NCBI RefSeq assembly: GCF_900142015.1
Contig: NZ_FQZN01000001.1
Span: 62,001-126,000, forward strand
Reading direction: 5' to 3'
DNA length: 64,000 nt
Source: Bacteroides stercorirosoris
GTDB taxonomy: Bacteria > Bacteroidota > Bacteroidia > Bacteroidales > Bacteroidaceae
The notes under the pieces are model-generated. The model ran no database searches. It worked only from the letters and a program-made list of their open reading frames with translations, and was not told the origin of the DNA. The translations under genes and the position numbers were made by a program. Below are positions 60,635 through 64,000 of the stretch, piece after piece. Within the stretch, counting starts at the first letter, position 1. Each line of letters begins with the position of its first letter.

Positions 60635-62908
60635 ATGAAAAGCAAATTGCTCGTACTATCTGTCCTGTCACTGTTCGCTGCAAACATCTTTGCACAGGAC
60701 ACCGGACTTACCAATTACGTCGATCCACGCATCGGTTCCGAAGGACTGGGGCGCGTCTTCATCGGCCCTTCCTGCCCCTATGGAATGGTGAAGCCCTCAC
60801 CCGATTGCACCCCACGCCCCAACAGCGGCTGGTTGCCCATGCCCGAACAAGTAGACGGTTTCTCCCAGATACACGTCAGCGGAACCGGCGGCGGACCTAA
60901 GTACGGCAACATCCTTGTGATGCCTTTTGGCGATGGTATGGACCGAATAAAACATATCGACCACCGCAAGGACGAAACCATCAAATTAGGATATTACTCC
61001 ACCCGGTTCCACTCTTCCGGCATCCGTACCGAAATAACCACTGCATCCCGTGCCTCCTTCTACCGCTTCACTTATCCCGCAGACTCCCTGAAGTCATTGG
61101 CTATTGATGCCGGATTCTTCCTGGGAGAAAACCCCGTACCCGATGCACGCGAAGCGCAACAATTCGTCGGTTCCGAAGTACAAATCATCTCCGACCATGA
61201 AGTCACTGGCTATACCCGTATCCGTGGCGGTTGGAACAACGGGCGTGCCTATACCGTATACTTCTATGCGGAAACAGACCAGCCTTTCGAGCATACCGCT
61301 ACCTGGAAAGCGGATAAAATCACAGATGAGAAATCACAGTACGACTCGCACCAGAAAACCGGAGCCTTACTGCGTTTCGCTTCTTCCGCCGATGTAGTAC
61401 AACTGAAAGTGGGCATTTCATTCCTCAGCTCCCAGAAAGCACGCCGGAATGCACACTCCGATATTCCCCATTGGTCATTCGAGACTGTGCACCGGCAACT
61501 CTTAAGCCAGTGGGAAGACCTCTTGCGCAGAATTGAAATATCTCCCCGCACACCCGAAGCACAGAAACGCATGTTCTACACCGGCCTCTACCACACCATG
61601 ATTATGCCCGTAGACCGTAGCGGTGAGAATCCGCTTTGGGCAGATGATGAACCTTATTATGATGACTTCTACGCCATCTGGGACACCTACCGCACCTCTT
61701 CCCCCCTGATCACACTGATAGACCCGAAACGCGAAACTGACATCGTCCGTTCGCTCATCAACATCTACAAGCGCGACGGCTACATGCCCGATGCCCGCAG
61801 CGGTAATTGCAACGGGCGTACACAAGGCGGTTCCAACGCAGAAATAGTAATTGCCGATGCTTTCGTAAAAGGTCTGGAAGGCATAGATTACGAACTCGGC
61901 CTGCAAGCCATGCTGAAAGATGCGACCGTTGACCCCGGCGACCGCCATGAAGCGGAAGGCCGTGGCGGGCTAACCTCTTATCTGCAACTCGGCTATATCC
62001 CCTACGGCACCCCGCGTGCCGGAAACCGTACCGTCGAGTATTCCTACTGCGACTATGCCATCGCTCTCGTAGCCAAAGGTTTAGGCAAGGAAGACCTGTA
62101 CCGCCATTATCTGAAACAATCTGGAAATTGGAAGAACCTGTGGCGTGCAGACTATGAACATGCCGGAGCAAAAGGCTTCATCCTGCCCCGTGATGAAAAA
62201 GGGAACTGGCTGGACGAAATCACCTTTGGTAAATCCAATATACAGAAACCGACCTTCACCTATACCCCCGTCACCTTCGAAGGCCCGTGGTACACTCCCT
62301 GGTGGGATATGTTCTTCTACGAGGCTTCTTCCTGGGAATACTCACTGAGCATTCCGCACGACGTTCCGGGACTGATAGAAGCGTGCGGAGGCGCAGAGAA
62401 GTTCGAAGAACGCCTGGACATCTTCTTCGACCAGGGCTTTTTCAATGTGAACAACGAACCGTCTTTCCTCTCTCCTTGCCTGTATCACTGGATAGGAAAA
62501 CCGCACCGGAGCAGCGACCGTATCCGTGAAATCATCGGTAAAAACTACAATGACGGACCTGTCGGACTACCCGGCAACGACGATTCGGGAGCAATGTCCT
62601 CCTGGCTCGCTTTCCACATGATCGGGCTTTACCCGAATGCCGGACAGGATTATTACCTCATCAACACACCTTTGCTGGAAGCAACCACTTTCAGGCTGGA
62701 TAACGGGAAGACATTCCGGGTGTCCGCCCAGGGGGGTTCGGAAAAAAACAGATACATACAATCCATATCACTGAATGGAAAAGATTATCCCTACTCTGCC
62801 ATACGCCACAAAGATATTATAGCCGGTGGTGAACTGATATTGAAAATGGGAAAGAAACCGGGTGAATGGGGTAAGCAACTATTGTCGAACGAAGAAAACA
62901 AGAAGTAA
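60635..62908 (+). CDS. Glycoside hydrolase family 92 alpha-mannosidase
   Basis: An exported calcium-dependent exo-alpha-mannosidase of 757 residues (signal peptide ends AANIFAQ, no lipobox, so periplasmic). The N-terminal beta-sandwich has TNYVDPRIGSEGLGRVFIGP and YGMVKPSPDCTP. The (alpha/alpha)6 domain has YTGLYHTMIMPV, DEPYYDDFYAIWDTYRTSSP and the catalytic stretch GNDDSGAMSSWLAFHMIGLY (about 647-666) with the base aspartates Asp649/Asp650. GH92 enzymes cut alpha-1,2, -1,3, -1,4 or -1,6 mannose from N-glycans or yeast mannan, and the linkage cannot be told here. Its stop overlaps the next start by one base (TAATG). Confidence 0.95.
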   Translation: MKSKLLVLSVLSLFAANIFAQDTGLTNYVDPRIGSEGLGRVFIGPSCPYGMVKPSPDCTPRPNSGWLPMPEQVDGFSQIHVSGTGGGPKYGNILVMPFGDGMDRIKHIDHRKDETIKLGYYSTRFHSSGIRTEITTASRASFYRFTYPADSLKSLAIDAGFFLGENPVPDAREAQQFVGSEVQIISDHEVTGYTRIRGGWNNGRAYTVYFYAETDQPFEHTATWKADKITDEKSQYDSHQKTGALLRFASSADVVQLKVGISFLSSQKARRNAHSDIPHWSFETVHRQLLSQWEDLLRRIEISPRTPEAQKRMFYTGLYHTMIMPVDRSGENPLWADDEPYYDDFYAIWDTYRTSSPLITLIDPKRETDIVRSLINIYKRDGYMPDARSGNCNGRTQGGSNAEIVIADAFVKGLEGIDYELGLQAMLKDATVDPGDRHEAEGRGGLTSYLQLGYIPYGTPRAGNRTVEYSYCDYAIALVAKGLGKEDLYRHYLKQSGNWKNLWRADYEHAGAKGFILPRDEKGNWLDEITFGKSNIQKPTFTYTPVTFEGPWYTPWWDMFFYEASSWEYSLSIPHDVPGLIEACGGAEKFEERLDIFFDQGFFNVNNEPSFLSPCLYHWIGKPHRSSDRIREIIGKNYNDGPVGLPGNDDSGAMSSWLAFHMIGLYPNAGQDYYLINTPLLEATTFRLDNGKTFRVSAQGGSEKNRYIQSISLNGKDYPYSAIRHKDIIAGGELILKMGKKPGEWGKQLLSNEENKK

Positions 62909-63465
62909 TGAAGAAGTATATAATTCTATCCATCGTGCTATGCCTGGGATTCACAGGAAACCTATTGGCACAAAGCATCGTTCCCGATACGCTCCTGTTT
63001 GTATTCAAGCTGCACGGGCAGACGCGGAAGTATGAGATGTCCTTCCGCGAGAAGCAGGATTCCCTCTACCTGTATTGGGGAATAGAACGTAATCTGAAAT
63101 GGCAGTCGGGCAGCTACGCCATGAGTCCGGAGTCCATCAGCTGGGGCACGCGTCTCAGCTTCCTGCAACCCGAAGACGGTAAACACGTGAAACTCTCTCC
63201 GGAAGAAACCGTTTACGTCCTCTCCCACTCGGCCTACAAGCAACTGAAAGAACAGCATTCATTCGTCTACAACCGGACAACATACTCCGTTCAGGAAAGA
63301 AATGAACAGGCTTTAGGCTATCCGCTCATTCATGTGAAAGATGCTATGGAAGGGGGTGAGATGTGGATACTGGACAATCCGAAACTTCCGCTGGTATGGA
63401 GGATGAGGGAGAATCCGTTAGGGATTAACTGGGAAGTAAGTATTCCTGAACCGTCTTCCCTATAA
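62908..63465 (+). CDS. Exported hypothetical protein of the mannosidase PUL
   Basis: 185 residues with a signal peptide (MKKYIILSIVLCLGFTGNLLAQ) and no recognised domain. The mature part is beta-rich and Trp/Tyr-rich (YEMSFREKQDSLYLYWGIER, SYAMSPESISWGTRLSFLQP). It is translationally coupled to GH92 (TAATG, 1-nt overlap), so it is made with that enzyme and should work in the periplasm with it, perhaps as a binding or accessory protein. I do not recognise the family. Confidence 0.75.
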   Translation: MKKYIILSIVLCLGFTGNLLAQSIVPDTLLFVFKLHGQTRKYEMSFREKQDSLYLYWGIERNLKWQSGSYAMSPESISWGTRLSFLQPEDGKHVKLSPEETVYVLSHSAYKQLKEQHSFVYNRTTYSVQERNEQALGYPLIHVKDAMEGGEMWILDNPKLPLVWRMRENPLGINWEVSIPEPSSL

Positions 63466-63548
63466 AAATGCTATTCATTACATAATTCCCTTATGCAAAA
63501 GGAGGTTGTGTCAAAAAACTTTCAGAATCCGTCATCCTTTCCATCCGT

Positions 63549-63995
63549 TCAACTGCGTGAAAGGTACTGTATATAAATATCCAGACTATCCATAGCAGAT
63601 AAAGCCAATTTAGTCTTCATACGTTGTTTAGCCTTTAACACTGATCGGGGAGTTATATTAAAAAGAATTGAAATTGTTTTATTACTCAATCGGGCACGAA
63701 CCAGATAACACAATTTCAATTCTCGAATATTCAATTGATAGGAAACTAAATCTTCTGACAAGCACCCACCATAAAACATATCTATAACAGTAAACAAGTG
63801 GCACCATTCTTCCTCACTTCTCACAATACCATAAGATGGAGCCCGATGAAGCCTCAGCAACTGCCCCATGGCCAACATCAAAGAAGAAGAACAGTCCGCC
63901 AGAATCAATGTCTGCTGATAATCCCTCAGTTGCCTTGTCAGTTGTTTATTCCGATGCAACAGACAAGCATTCAGATTTTTATCATAGGTATTCAT
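63549..63995 (-). CDS. HTH regulator, possibly the C-terminal part of a larger protein
   Basis: 148 codons from ATG 63995, but the frame stays open to the window edge, so the true start may lie outside. The C-terminus has a LuxR-like helix-turn-helix (NIRELKLCYLVRARLSNKTI, then FNITPRSVLKAKQRMKTKL). The N-terminal part (LLHRNKQLTRQLRDYQQTL) looks like the coiled linker that follows a membrane helix in Bacteroides TPR-membrane-HTH regulators (DUF6377-like). It converges on the mannosidase PUL with 83 nt between and might control it. A partial gene is the more likely reading. Confidence 0.7.
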   Translation of the reverse strand: MNTYDKNLNACLLHRNKQLTRQLRDYQQTLILADCSSSLMLAMGQLLRLHRAPSYGIVRSEEEWCHLFTVIDMFYGGCLSEDLVSYQLNIRELKLCYLVRARLSNKTISILFNITPRSVLKAKQRMKTKLALSAMDSLDIYIQYLSRS

Positions 63996-64000
63996 AACTG

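Overview
The window reads as a chromosomal segment of a gut Bacteroides or a close relative. The evidence is three SusC-type receptors (one cut by the left edge), two SusD partners, exported enzymes encoded in polysaccharide-utilisation-locus (PUL) order, lipoproteins with Bacteroidetes lipoboxes, and promoters of the Bacteroides type (TTG, about 20 nt, TAnnTTTG) in place of sigma-70 boxes. No rRNA, tRNA, CRISPR array, phage or insertion sequence was seen.

Layout. 1-5010: left-edge SusC fragment, then a minus-strand operon for polyol/fructose use (zinc polyol dehydrogenase, PfkB sugar kinase, exported alkaline phosphatase). It diverges from a LacI-type regulator, with three copies of a 12-mer between them. 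5036-10425: PAS histidine kinase, S-adenosylhomocysteine hydrolase (ahcY) and a YfhO-type membrane protein. 10426-10813: a 49-nt palindrome and a 22-bp tandem repeat. 10814-16683: AraC regulator, diverging from a sugar:H+ symporter and a large cytoplasmic DUF5107-TPR protein. 16781-38220: one uninterrupted 21-kb, nine-gene PUL (glycan-binding lipoprotein, SusC, SusD, GH30, GH2, Asp-rich exported protein, GH2, SGNH-GH105 fusion, heparinase II/III-like lyase, GH2). 38221-41709: decayed remnants, a DUF6268 outer-membrane protein and a LytS/LytTR two-component pair. 42368-55458: mostly housekeeping genes (lolC/E-type permease, rbfA, pyk, aroQ, xerD, comM), interrupted by an overlapping pair made of a histidine kinase and a histidine pseudokinase. 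55852-63465: a second PUL (SusC, SusD, GH92 alpha-mannosidase, small exported protein). 63549-end: an HTH regulator that may run past the edge.

How they work together. The large PUL should bind a glycan at the surface (SGBP, SusC/D) and cut it with GH30 and a lyase. It would then trim unsaturated uronic ends with the GH105 domain, remove acyl groups with the SGNH domain, and remove side-chain sugars with three divergent GH2 enzymes. A lyase plus GH105 implies a uronic-acid-containing substrate, but the exact glycan cannot be read from sequence. The second PUL looks aimed at alpha-mannose-capped glycans. The polyol operon would turn a polyol into fructose and then fructose-6-phosphate, and its exported phosphatase suggests that phosphorylated sugars or polyols may be the starting material.

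The points most worth following are: the pseudokinase/kinase pair, the three-GH2 PUL with its unassigned Asp-rich protein, a family of intergenic inverted repeats with a conserved core at three sites, a CCATGG-centred repeat hairpin, and two small unannotated genes (one apparently frameshifted).
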